From: Plazaster borealis
Lineage: Eukaryota; Echinodermata; Asteroidea; Forcipulatida; Labidiasteridae
DNA: 64,000 nt
NCBI GenBank assembly: GCA_021014325.1
Contig: CM037462.1
Span: forward strand, 12,506,501 to 12,570,500
Direction of reading: 5' to 3'
Part shown: in pieces, positions 53,409-64,000 of the stretch
How the letters are laid out: each line of letters starts with the position of its first letter
Numbering within the stretch: the first letter of the stretch is position 1
Made by a program: the position numbers and the translations under genes
Notes under the pieces: generated by a model
The model's database searches: none
What the model saw: only the letters and a program-made list of their open reading frames with translations
What the model was told of the DNA's origin: nothing

Positions 53409-55562
53409 TCATAAATGCCCTTATGTTAAAAAGCAATACAATATAACAATTATAGACAATGTCACACTCACGGTTTCTTTTGCGAATTTTTCGACGTTTG
53501 CAAATTTCCAAAAACTTTTGTAAAAATGTTTTGTGCGCGTCGGTCGGTGTGTATACGCGCTTGTACACACATATTACGCGCTGTTACTAATAGCTATGAA
53601 TTGCGTTCTGCGTAATTTAAATTGGTGTACATGAGCTTGCGCGCCCAACACGCGAAGCCAGCCGGTCTTAAACAGCTTCAGCTGTGTCTTTATCAACCGT
53701 TTAAACACCCCCACGTGACGCGTTCTCCACCAATAGGAGTAGCGAAACTGTCTGGGGTATTTATGAATGTTCTTTTATTATTGTAACCTTGTTTCATGTG
53801 AACGATTTCCGAGTACTAAATCATTAAGTTTTGTATGTTTTCATTCGTTTGAGTTGATTAGGTGTCAATAAATTGAAACATTGTGTGCTTTCTGAACGAA
53901 TTAAAGTTCTGTTTGTTTTTCTTTGGTAAGGTATTTGAGACACGAATGATCTCAAACATGCGGGAGCGGAATACAGAAATATATAGTGCTTCTGCATCCC
54001 ACATCCAATGAGTGCGTGTGATAATGAATTTATTGTCAAGCAAACTCAATTTCCCTTTTAACACTTCCCTTAATTTGTTATCTTTAATTGTGGTAATTTT
54101 ATTTGCTGAGTGAACAAGTTTTGTTTACTTGGCATTAACCTGTAGGCTACAGCCCAACCCAAACTGTAGGCCTGCCAGCCCAAATACATTCTGCTTTAGT
54201 TAAATTCTACCTCCATGGTTGAATGTAGCTATAGTTTAACGGCATCGTTTACTGAGCCAAAAGTATAAGTAAAATGTTTATTCAACAGTTATTTTCTCCC
54301 AGCTCGGAATTCTCGGCCTTTTTAAAAATGTGATGATAATTGTAATATCAATGGTTGGGTTCATGACAGTGCATAAAATAATAGGGAAAAGATTTGCACA
54401 ATTAAAAAGAATGACTGCATGGCTCAACGTTTAAATTTGCGAAAATCCATAGCCTTTAGGCTTACTTCCTGTCTGAACCCCCCCCCCCCCCGTCCTGCCC
54501 AGATGAAGTCAAACAAGTTTTGGTCAAAATTCTTGACCCGTTAACTACCAACAATAGAGTTTTGTTCACTTTCTAAATTGTTGAAGTCGACTGCACACTG
54601 GAAGTATTGTCCGATTTTCAACTCCTGCCCACAGTGTTTATGTTTAATTGTTTTGTAAACAAACTTCCGGCCCTCTATGCTGGCTGCTGTGCTGCCGGCT
54701 GCATGCTGTGCATGCTGCCGGCCGACCGCCGCGCAAAACGACCCACCAAACGCAGTTTTGTGCATCTGGCGGGTACCTGATCCCCACAACAGAAATTTTA
54801 CACGTTTTAGATACGTATACAGCGTGGTGATGAAATGAGTACCATGTTTTCGCACGTTAAGTGTATAATCAGTAGGATTGATGCGATGTATAAACAGAGT
54901 CGACCGAAATTATCATCACATTCTGAGGCGAATTTTCAACCTTTTTAGTCATTGCTGGGATGCGTGGAGTGGATGGTATACAGGTAAACGATTCATTATT
55001 AATATAAGTGTAGGGATCGGATGGATTATACTCGGGATTGACATTTAAACAAACGCCAATCCTTTGCCGCTTCGTTGACCCAGTTCGATGCATGATTCAC
55101 GGGCCGGTCGCAGTGTTCGGCTGGTCCGTGTGTGTGGGTGACACAACAGTGTTGACCGTGTGTTTTGAGGATCTTTACCTCCATGGGTTAACTGGATACA
55201 ATTTCGGCAGTCTTACCAACTCGACCTTTTATTTAGCTATATAAAATTACGGTGATCAAGAGGACTTGCTGCCAGGAAATCAGCTTTTTACTAGTGTTAT
55301 CACGCTGATGAATGTTGGTACTAAATAAAATGTTGTTGATGTCATTGATTGTCAACATTAGACAGTGCAATCAATGTGTTTTAAAACCAAGTGAAAATTG
55401 ATTGATTTGAAGTGAAATAAAACAATATTATTATTTTATGTATAATAATAATATTAATAATAATGTAAAGTTAATTTTGTTTACGAGCAATTAATTTAGT
55501 TTTGAAGAATATATTCCTACAAATAAAGATCTTCAGTGTACATTTGTCAGTTGTAATGATCC
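53409..55562. other. Intergenic, weak coding hints only
   Basis: 54640-54740 is locally GC-rich. Minus-strand frames 55093-54869 and 54855-54541 have a protein-like composition, but no family is recognised and no splice signals decide the matter. Confidence 0.5.
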
Positions 55563-56470
55563 TATACGGCCTAGGCCGGATGTCGGACACTTGGTACCTT
55601 TGCCACTTCGTACCCTGGACACTTCGTACCTTCGGTCGGGACACTTCGTACCATAACCAAATTGGTCACTTCGTACCCCGCCCACGGTACGAAGTGACCA
55701 GCCGAGTCACTTCGAAACCTTCAGTAAAATGGGTATTTCCTTAATAAGATAATGTTCGTTGAGATACAAAATAATACTTAATGAATTTTCATTTTGTTTT
55801 ATTATGTGAATGTCCTTTTTAATGTGAAATGTTACTATTTTTGTTGTATAAAAAATCTTTAAAATACCTTTATTTTGTCTGTATTTTGTAAACCCAATAT
55901 TTTTGTTTTTATGTTCTCATCATCTCGGCACGTAAATATGATATTGAATAGTTTCCAGCTGTAACTTTTAAAATGATTTTTAAATATTTCATTTTATTGT
56001 TTTAGAAATTGGTTTTTATCAAATTGATCTAAAAATGAGTGTTTTTTTTTTTAAAGTAATGAGTTTTACTCGTCACTATCAGTCAACAAGTAATAAGATA
56101 AATCACCATTTGGGTTTGATTCGTTTTTATTTCATACTCATCACTATCAGTCAACAAGTAATTAAATAAATTATCATTTGGGTCTGATTCGTGTTTATGT
56201 CATACTCTACTCATCACTATCAGTTAACAAGTAATTAAATAAATCACCATTTGGGTTTGATTCGTTTGAAAAAACAGAAACGATGCAGAAATCCTGAAGG
56301 TACGAAGTGTCTTGTAAGAAGGTACAAAGTGTCCAAGGTACGAAGTGTCCAAAGCCACTTCGTACCTTGCAAAAGGTACGAAGTGTCCAGGGTACGAAGT
56401 GGCAAAGGTACATGTACCAGGTGTCGGGACACTTCGTATGTATACGAAAAGTCCTGACACCCCTAGGCCC
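55563..56470. mobile_element. TIR element with subterminal GGTACGAAGTG arrays
   Basis: Both ends carry inverted sequences (GACACTTGGTACCTTTGCCA and its near complement), followed inward by many copies of GGTACGAAGTG or CACTTCGTACC in both orientations. The A+T-rich middle has no intact ORF. Confidence 0.85.
56065..56275 (+). repeat. Three-copy internal repeat of the 55563-56470 element
   Basis: CACTATCAGTCAACAAGTAA...CATTTGGGTTTGATTCG is repeated three times at about 65-75 bp spacing inside the TIR element. Confidence 0.85.
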
Positions 56471-56559
56471 TGTTTCTTCTAATCTTGTCAGAAGGACCGG
56501 TGGGTAGTATTTAGTAATGTACATGTATGATCACCGCAACTTCTTCTTTTCGTGTCCAC

Positions 56560-58459
56560 AAACAAGCTAAACACGCAGTGGTCAGATGGTGTCATGTAAC
56601 CAGATCTGCAATGTTTTGATAAGTGTGCTAAACTTTGATCAGCTTACTAAACAACAAAATGTGCACAAGTTCAAGTAAATTATACAAATCATTTTTATTC
56701 CAAATCCGCGGATTGCTTTGCAAATTCAGCGGTGCCTTTGACTTTGAGTTGCAAAGTTCATTCATGATAAAAAAGTATACACAAAATTGATATGTGCAAA
56801 CAAAATTGGGAAAAGAATTGTTCTTTTTTTTAAGATTTGAAACGTTTATGCACACTGTGTTTGTCATATGAAACCAAAATTCACCACACTTTGAAAGCCA
56901 AACGATTTTCTTGGAAGTAGTGTCAAAGCAATCATCAAAAAAAGGGAGTATTTCTGCTGGTGTAAACATGAATCGTAACGTCTGGGAGGTTCTGGGTGTA
57001 GGATAAGGGGGAACCCAGTCAGGCCATGCCAGCAAGCCATTCTCACTCTCAGGAGGAATGTTCGCATTCGTCAAATCTTGTCCCTACTTTGGACAATTCT
57101 GGTCTAGTAAACAGTTGGAGTAACAAGCCCTGTGGTCTTGTAGATTTTTCCCCCAGATTTGAGCCCTGTCTGTAATATTTTTTGCCAGGGAATTCAAGAA
57201 AAAAAAACATTTTAATTTAAACAAATAAGAATCTATTTGTGTACGTACATGTTGTACAATGTATAGCACTAAGCATCGCATCCAGTGAACAATATTCATT
57301 GGAACAGTCCATTTAAAGGCACGTCACGCTTTGGATGAAGTTTTAAGTTTTGTTGTCACTAGTAATTTAAACCTCAATTTGCTTGTAAACCAGTAAACAG
57401 CTACACAGGTATGAACTTAAGCCTGTGAAGACCAGGATTCCTACATATACGTACTAAGTATGTAGTTGGCCAGCTACGTAGATTTTTGATCTGGCCATGA
57501 GCCTACCCATGAAGTATTCACAAAGTGAAAGCAAAAGTATCAACCAAGGACTATGTGTTTATACAGTTGTTTTGAAACTACAGTCAGGGGGAAGTATTTG
57601 ATCACCCGCCAATTATACAGAGTCTTGGTCCGTACACAGGCCAGTAAATTTGGGGATACAGTATCCTTAGTGTCTAATGATGTAATTCCTTCCAGAGTTA
57701 CCAGGTCAAGTGTGGAAATCTAGAATTCAAACAGTTTCAGTTTTGTAGTGCGAGAAATATACAAAACTTTGGTATGAATGGAGGCTCTGCTTTCTGGTGA
57801 TGATTACCATCTGTTGGTGACCAAATGTATGTCTTGGCACTTTGTCCTGTCAAGGAGTATGCCATGAGTGTAGTGTTACACCCCAAGTCCCTAGTGGATG
57901 AGAATCCCAATTAAAGACATGAAAGACCATGCAACTGGTGGCATCACATGTTTACAAAGAAAGAGCCACAGAGCCTGAACTTCCTGCAGGCAGGATTTGT
58001 ACACGGCTCAATAGAAGAAAACTTTTGTATGAAGAAAAGGGTCAAAACGTGTTCAGAGCCTGTTTTTTACAAATTTTTGTTTAATTCTTGTTTTTATGTA
58101 CCAGTACATAATGTAATTGTCAGTAATTACCAAGTGTGTAATATTTTGACTCACAGTAAATGTTGAAGTACATAGTCATTCTTTTTGTTATTACTTAGTA
58201 GAGGACATTTTTATTAAAAGCAGTCCCAACTATGGCCTACAGTTGTAGATTGGAAAGGCCCAACTGAGGAGCAGTGGACCAACTCACGAGTTGGGGTAAA
58301 ACATTCAATTAGATTTGTTCAATTCAATTAGGTGGTTTTTTATTGCAGCAAAAAAAAAAGTCTAACTACATGTGCATGCGTGTATTTAAACAAATTCAAT
58401 TATTAGGCTACATGTATGTTACATTCAGTATGCGACAACAACATGGAAGCTGATTAGAT
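56560..58459. other. Intergenic, no gene recognised
   Basis: A minus-strand open frame at 57074-56628 (148 codons) is the longest unexplained one here. It begins MTNANIPPESENGLLAWPDW and becomes Asn/Lys-rich. No domain is recognised. The rest is A+T-rich. Confidence 0.5.
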
Positions 58460-58824
58460 TTAAAGGCACTGAACACGTTTGGTAATTGTCAAAGACCAGT
58501 GTTCTCACTTGGTGTATCCCAACATATGCATAAAAATAACAAGCCTGTGAAAACTTGGGCTCAATTGGTCATCGAAGTTGCAAGAAAATGATGAAAGAAA
58601 AAACACCCTTGTGTGTGCTTTCAGATAGGAATAAAAACTTCTTGCAAAAGGTTTTTATTATTTTAGTGAGAAATTACCACTGTCTCAAAAACTATGTTAC
58701 TTCAAAGGGAGTCGTTTCCTACAATGTTTTATACTATCAACAGCTCTCCGTTGCTTGTTACCAAGTAAGTTTTTTATGCTAATATTTGTTTTGAGTCATT
58801 ACCAAACGTGTACGATACCTTTAA
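58460..58824 (-). mobile_element. TTAA-flanked miniature element, family A
   Basis: Inverted relative to 11671-12046, with AGGCACTGAACACG on the left and CGTGTACGATACCT on the right, and intact TTAA flanks. Confidence 0.85.
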
Positions 58825-59504
58825 CCTGAAGTTTGTATGAATCAGCCTTTAGACGGAAAAACAAACAAAACAATCAAATTAAGCTACTATGCAGACTGAG
58901 ACAAACAATATTACATGTTAATATTACATGTTAACTAGTGCAAGGTTTACGCCAGGATTTGGTTAAAGGGTGTCCAAATTTGCTGGAAATTTAAAAACTT
59001 GTTCACTTACAATAGTACTTGTGTAAATAACAGATAAATCAGGGTATACTGTCTAGATTTAAAACAGGGTGTCCAAAAGACACCCAGACACCTCTCTGGC
59101 TAACACTTTGATTAAACAGTGCATTGTCCGTGGCATTATAAGCGAAAATCTTTGTATGCTATTCCTTCTGAAACATCATCATCTGGCAAAAATTTCTTGA
59201 GGTGAAAATTTGGTCATTTAACTTCAGAATTTAAGGTCATTATTGATCATTTTGAATAGCAGGCCTTACATGCCTTAGCCTCAAATTTCACAAAGTCTTT
59301 AAGGTTCATATTGAAGTGATTATTCATTTTTGTGTAAATATGTGTTCGTGTAAATCTTTGTTCGTGTAAATCTTTCTTGGTACGAAAGCAAGGGACCCTC
59401 ATATAAGCAACGGGAGGTGTAACCTGTACATGTACATGTAGGTAGGTATGAAGATACCTGTGTAGAGATGACAATGAAGAAATGCGTAGTTTTATAGGTG
59501 TGAC

Positions 59505-59600
59505 TGAAAACCCGATCCACCTCTGGTGTGAGGCGGGATTTGAACCGGTGTCCTAAGAGGGGAAAGGCAAGACACCAGTAAGCCATCCTGATGCCCAATC
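59505..59600 (-). mobile_element. tRNA-like SINE head
   Basis: The minus strand holds an A-box-like GGCATCAGGATGGCTTACTG and B box GGTTCAAATCCCGCC. No tail is recognised. Confidence 0.45.
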
Positions 59601-60522
59601 ACCATTTGTACTGTGAGATACTGTAACATCTTGCTTAGCAATTAGAGTAATTCAGTGGCTAACATCCCAAGATGAATTTGATCCCTCTCATAACAGACTC
59701 TAGAAACTCTAGCACAAGAACGAAAAATCAAAGCCTGGTATAAAAAAAAACCACCTTGCTTTATTGTGCAGCATTTTGGCAATGTGATTATCGATTGGAG
59801 TCAGTCATGGTAGATTAGACGCACACAGTATGTGGGAGAATAAAATACAAGCAGAGCGCAAAGTTTTTATTGGGTTAACAAGACCTTAACAAGTCACCTC
59901 AGTAGCTCAACGGCAGGGGGACTAACCCTACCCCCCCCCTTTCCTTACTAACTCCCCAGACTTGTTTACGTTGACATTGACTTGGTATATGACGTGGGCT
60001 AACATATGGTTTGTTCAATTGAGTTAGCTAGACTTTGCCAAGGGGCAAAAGGCATTCAACCTTGTATGTTGCAGATGCTTTTAAAAACATATGAAATTTG
60101 TTTATTAAACAGAATGTATCCATGGCATTATTGTTAAAGGTACATTGGTAGTTTTGCAGTCTGGGCTCACTTTTTCAGTGTGCAAATGTTCTCAAAGCAG
60201 AGGTTAACTATGTGATGGACAGTCTCTCACTGGGTCCTAGCTTTTGCTCATGGAAGATCCATGTTTTGCTGTCATAGAAACAAATTTGAAATAAAGAAAA
60301 AATGTAGAAATATGTTGCGTTCAAATGACTAATTAGGTTACTTAAATTTCCTTGAAATCTTTAATACACTAACAATTTGTGTACAATATGTTAAATACAT
60401 TTATCCTGACATCATGACCCATGACAAATCTTGGTTTCGTCAATTTGGGGGGGGGGGGTTTAATTCCTTGTGTGTACTGTGCAGCGTGTGCAATATTTTG
60501 GTGTCAGGCGCATGGTGATACG

Positions 60523-60602
60523 CACGTGTAGCTGTATCTTTACATGCAATGTGACTCCCAAAACGGCAGATCATGGGCAGACTGTAGTCACGTGTGACGT
60601 CA
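60523..60602 (+). promoter_or_regulatory. E-box and CRE cluster
   Basis: CACGTG occurs at 60523-60528 and again within GTCACGTGTGACGTCA, where the perfect cAMP-response palindrome TGACGTCA occupies 60595-60602. The cluster sits upstream of the candidate exon at 60825 and could be its promoter. Confidence 0.4.
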
Positions 60603-60824
60603 GTGCAAGAGGTCTGTAGTTTTGATAACATTGTAATAATTAAAAAATTTCATTCGCTTTGCAGGAATGAGTGTACAGATTAGGCAGCAGGTATACTTTT
60701 TCATCTCTACCACTCATGGACCAGGTTAAAGGTCAGAGCTGAGCAGCCTCCCTGTCTCTGATACATAGCCAGTCAATATAGACGGCTGCCTCTGCAGAGC
60801 GAGGGAAGAGAGGAGTTGGCAAAT

Positions 60825-60947
60825 ATGGATAGCTGGCGACCCAACCCCAAGGCCCAGCCGTTCATTCCCAGAAGGCATCATGGCTTCGGCACCAGGGGGT
60901 ATTTCTACCGGACAGCTACAAAGAAAATGGCATCCAGGCTCTTCCAG
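60825..60947 (+). CDS. Candidate first coding exon of an unidentified gene
   Basis: ATG at 60825 opens 41 codons ending in phase 0 at CAG|GTGAAG (60947). The peptide starts MDSWRPNPKAQPFIPRRHHG and continues with a basic, aromatic stretch (GFGTRGYFYRTATKK). N-P-K-A-x-x-F-x-P resembles a PAM2 poly(A)-binding-protein motif, with proline where leucine is usual. A good acceptor (CTTTGCAG, about 60665) upstream suggests a 5' UTR intron, and a CRE/E-box cluster lies about 230-300 bp upstream of the ATG. I do not recognise the gene and found no convincing later exon before the window ends. The reverse strand is also open here (60726-61016) but has no features. Confidence 0.35.
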
Positions 60948-62031
60948 GTGAAGTAGAAGTTTTTCTTTGTGCATCACCACAATCACAGAACTAATCATTT
61001 TCAAGTGTCCATACAAATTCTTTGAGATAACATTTAATAAAAACCACTGATATATATTTCAAATCTATCTGTGAAAAAATTATTCAGTGCTTTCTCAATT
61101 TAAAATGAAAAGTACAAAAGTTTGTAATTATATACAAACATACATGTATAGAATCTGCCTAAAAGTTTGTTTAACTACAGACTGTCAGTTTGTTGTTAAT
61201 AACATGGTGTCTTTGTATGAACAGAAATTGTACCCATGGTTGTTGCTTAGAAGCTAAAAAAAAAAAATTCAATCCATTTCTGGGTATCAATGTCATGCAT
61301 TATTTGGTTCTGTTTGGTCTGAGGAGTGTCACCCATAGTCTCATTTGGTAGCTGTGTTACAGAATAATTGTGATAGGGCCTATTATACATAGATGTTTTG
61401 TGCATAAAATTTTTTTTAAATTTAACCACACATCATTGTACATTGCTTATGTATTTTACCACATGTTTCAATGCATCATGACCAAATTGAACAGTACAGT
61501 ACCAGGCCTACATACCCCTTCAGTCTTGAAAGGGCATGGTAGTTTTTCTTAGTAAAGGGCACCTCAATGAGGTGTATTTCTATATTATGGAACATTTCAT
61601 GGGGCACCGAGACAATGTCCAGGGGCATAGAGGCAATTGCCTAGCTGTGAAGGTTCATGCCTGCAGGTATAGTGCTTTTTTGGTGGTAATTGCAATTTCC
61701 TTTTAGGCTAATTGGGGTTTAGAGATGAATGCATGTCTGACAATGCACAGTATTTTATGATGGAGCAACAGCATTTGGATTTATAGCTTGTATAATGATA
61801 TCTACCTAATCTCAATAGAAAGTGATTCAAACAGTTGGAAGTATTCATTACTCATTATTTTAATGTGATGTAGTATGGATACATTATTTTGTATTACACT
61901 AGATGTAACTCAAAACCTGGAGAAAAATATAATTCCCACACTCTGCAGCAGTGGTTTTCTTGGTAATGGATTACTTACTGTATGCACTTCAATGTCCCAT
62001 CATCAATGTGAGTAGTGCATATAAATCTTAC
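60948..62031. other. No recognised gene
   Basis: If 60825-60947 is a real first exon, this is its intron. No repeat copy or exon is recognised. Confidence 0.5.
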
Positions 62032-62412
62032 TTAAAGGCATCGTACATGTTTGGTAATTGTCAAAGACCAGTGTTCTCATTTGGTGTATCCCAACATATG
62101 CATAAAATAACAAGCTTGTGAAAATTTGGGCTCAATTGGTCATCGAAGTTGCAAGAAAATGATGAAAGAAAAAACACCCTTGTTGTACAAATTTGTGTGC
62201 TATTAGATAGGAATAAAAACTTCTTCCAAGAAGTTTTTATTATTTTAGTGAGAAATTACCTCTTTCTCAAAAACTACATTGTACGTTGCTTCAGAGGGAG
62301 TCGTTTCTCTCAATGTTTTGTACTATCAACAGCTCTCTGTTGCTCGTTACCAAGTCAGTTTTTATGCTAATATATATTTTGAGTAATTACCAAACGTGTA
62401 TAGTGCCTTTAA
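62032..62412 (-). mobile_element. TTAA-flanked miniature element, family A
   Basis: Inverted copy whose right-hand TTAA (62409-62412) is also the left-hand TTAA of the family B element that follows. Confidence 0.85.
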
Positions 62413-62840
62413 AGGGTCTGTATATGTTTGGTAATTACTCTGAAAATTAATGGCAATAAAAACGTACTTGGTAAGAAGTACAGCAGGTTTGGATAGTATA
62501 ATGCATTTGGAGAAACTTTTCACTTCAAAGTACTGTTGTTATGGAAAAATATATCACTTTTTATCCCAACAAATTTGAATCTGACAAGCGTTACTGACAG
62601 TAATGTTTCTCAGATTGTATATTTGTTCCCAACAAATCTCAGATTGTGTACATTCAAATTGCAGATTATTCTTCCTGCGTGGACATAACTGCTCCAGATT
62701 TTCGTCAATATCTCAAAAAACGCTACCACCTTTTGAAATAAAATGTTCACCTTAGTTTTACAGTGTATGAACTACAACTATAGGATTGAAACAAACAGTG
62801 GTTACAACTTCCAATTACCAAACGTATACAATCCCTTTAA
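62409..62840 (+). mobile_element. TTAA-flanked miniature element, family B
   Basis: Starts TTAA-AGGGTCTGTATATGTTTGG and ends CCAAACGTATACAATCCCT-TTAA. It shares its left TTAA with the family A element at 62032-62412. Confidence 0.85.
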
Positions 62841-63591
62841 AAATATTGTAATTAAATGGTCAGGTGTACCTTCCAGTTTGACTGATTAGTGATGAAATCT
62901 AACTGTCTGGTTGGAGTAGTTGAGTAATGGCCCTTAATGGCCGTACATAAGACATGAACTCACAGCAGAGCAATTGTCCTTTATTTATTATTTAGTCTGA
63001 AAACAAAATCTAAACCTGCATCATTGATGAAGTTGTTTTCCTTCCCACACTTTTCACCTTCAGGGTCTTTTTCCTCGACGTTGTTAAGCGAGTACCCTGG
63101 AAATAATTTTCACACTAATGCCATAAGAAAATAACCTGGGCGTATGGTTAGAAAAAAAAATGCATTGTACTATACCTGTTATCAGGTCTTGTATCGTTAG
63201 GCCTGGACCCATAATAATAATCCGGCAATTTATATAGCATTTTTAATCATTGGTATCACAACACTTTATTAAAACATTCATGAACTATACTCATTTTTAC
63301 AGATCTAGGCTTTTGTGAGGAGATTACAGGCCTGGTTTTTCATCTTTGAGACGGCAATGCCATTTCTATTTTTCCATTAGAAAATTTATGGGAAATTTTT
63401 GAAGGGGCACAAGGCCTCTGTAGCCTCCATATAATTCCAGGCCTGGCAAGAAGAAGGAAATAATTTATTTAAAAATGACACACACACATGTAGCAACTTT
63501 TTATGTAGCATTATGAAGCACTGCATGGTGCAATTTGCAGCCACTGACAGAAACACTAGGGCATGTGCCTCTTCTTTGTCCCATCCATCGT

Positions 63592-63741
63592 ATTAGACTT
63601 TGGACGTCTCACACCATATATCGAACAATGGGACCTGTTAAAGTTCGCGAGTTTGTTTCCTTCTAGCAGCAATAAAGCAATGTACGTGGTACCAAAATGG
63701 TCCCAAAATGTTTGAATACGCGCGAGAATTTTACGGTCTAT
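63592..63741 (+). mobile_element. Short TIR element, same family
   Basis: Shares its interior with 8460-8607 (GTTTGTTTCCTTC, AAAGCAATGTACGTGG, AATGTTTGAATACG) and ends GCGAGAATTTTACGGTCTAT. Confidence 0.7.
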
Positions 63742-64000
63742 TGTGGCCAAGTGAAATTGCTCAAGGGTGCAAGTGGACTACAAGGACCCAAACCTACACC
63801 TTGGCAATAGCAGGACTGGAGTCCTGTACACCCACCAGAGTGAGACTGCTCCGACATGACACACAGTCCTACTTTACTATAGACCTTTCTGTAACACTAA
63901 CAGCCTTAAGTTTTGTGTGCAGTCTTCACGTAAAAAAAAAACCAACGACAAAAACAATATTATATTTGGTTTTACCTGTACACCGATGTGTGTAAAGCAC

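Noticed and set aside
55038..55244. Plus-strand frame as a small secreted protein
   Set aside because: No signal peptide pattern or family match, and it overlaps an equally plausible minus-strand frame.

Overview
The window is animal nuclear DNA. Genes are split into short exons with GT-AG introns, most of the sequence is intron or interspersed repeat, and three conserved animal gene families can be assembled exon by exon. The dense field of TTAA-flanked miniature elements, foldback elements and tRNA-derived SINEs, together with the gene content, suggests an echinoderm, probably a sea star. That assignment is inference from repeat style, not proof.

Layout. (1) 1-14.5 kb: the 5' half of RAD54L (recombination translocase) on the minus strand; eleven coding exons are found between 13209 and 1603, one of them a 20-bp microexon, and the gene runs off the left edge after the DE of motif II. 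Its introns hold a 68-bp array, a 21-copy 23-bp minisatellite and many elements. (2) 18.6-23.1 kb: a complete three-exon iodotyrosine deiodinase (IYD) on the plus strand, 287 residues, arranged head to head with RAD54L. A 21-bp A+T-rich array and a nested foldback element carrying GGTCAnnnTGACC palindromes lie upstream. (3) 23.1-37.1 kb: intergenic and repeat-rich, with an inverted-ended satellite block (30.4-32.56 kb) and several long hairpins. (4) 37.2-51.0 kb: a fifteen-exon plus-strand gene that I assemble as NHR (Neuralized) - Roc GTPase - COR - Death domain, 898 residues if it starts at 37236. The Roc-COR-Death part is secure; the NHR join depends on one phase-compatible donor. One of its exons (42504-42677) has no long ORF and was found by looking for the missing Roc segment. 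(5) 51.0-60.5 kb: intergenic, dominated by foldback and TIR elements. (6) 60.5-64 kb: a candidate first coding exon of an unidentified plus-strand gene behind a CRE/E-box cluster, then more elements.

RAD54L acts in homologous recombination, IYD in iodide salvage and the ROCO-Death protein probably in innate or cell-death signalling; nothing suggests they work together. The most novel items are the NHR-Roc-COR-Death architecture, a 108-bp identical duplication of the Death-exon acceptor that would act as a stop-generating exon, and the nested mobile elements.
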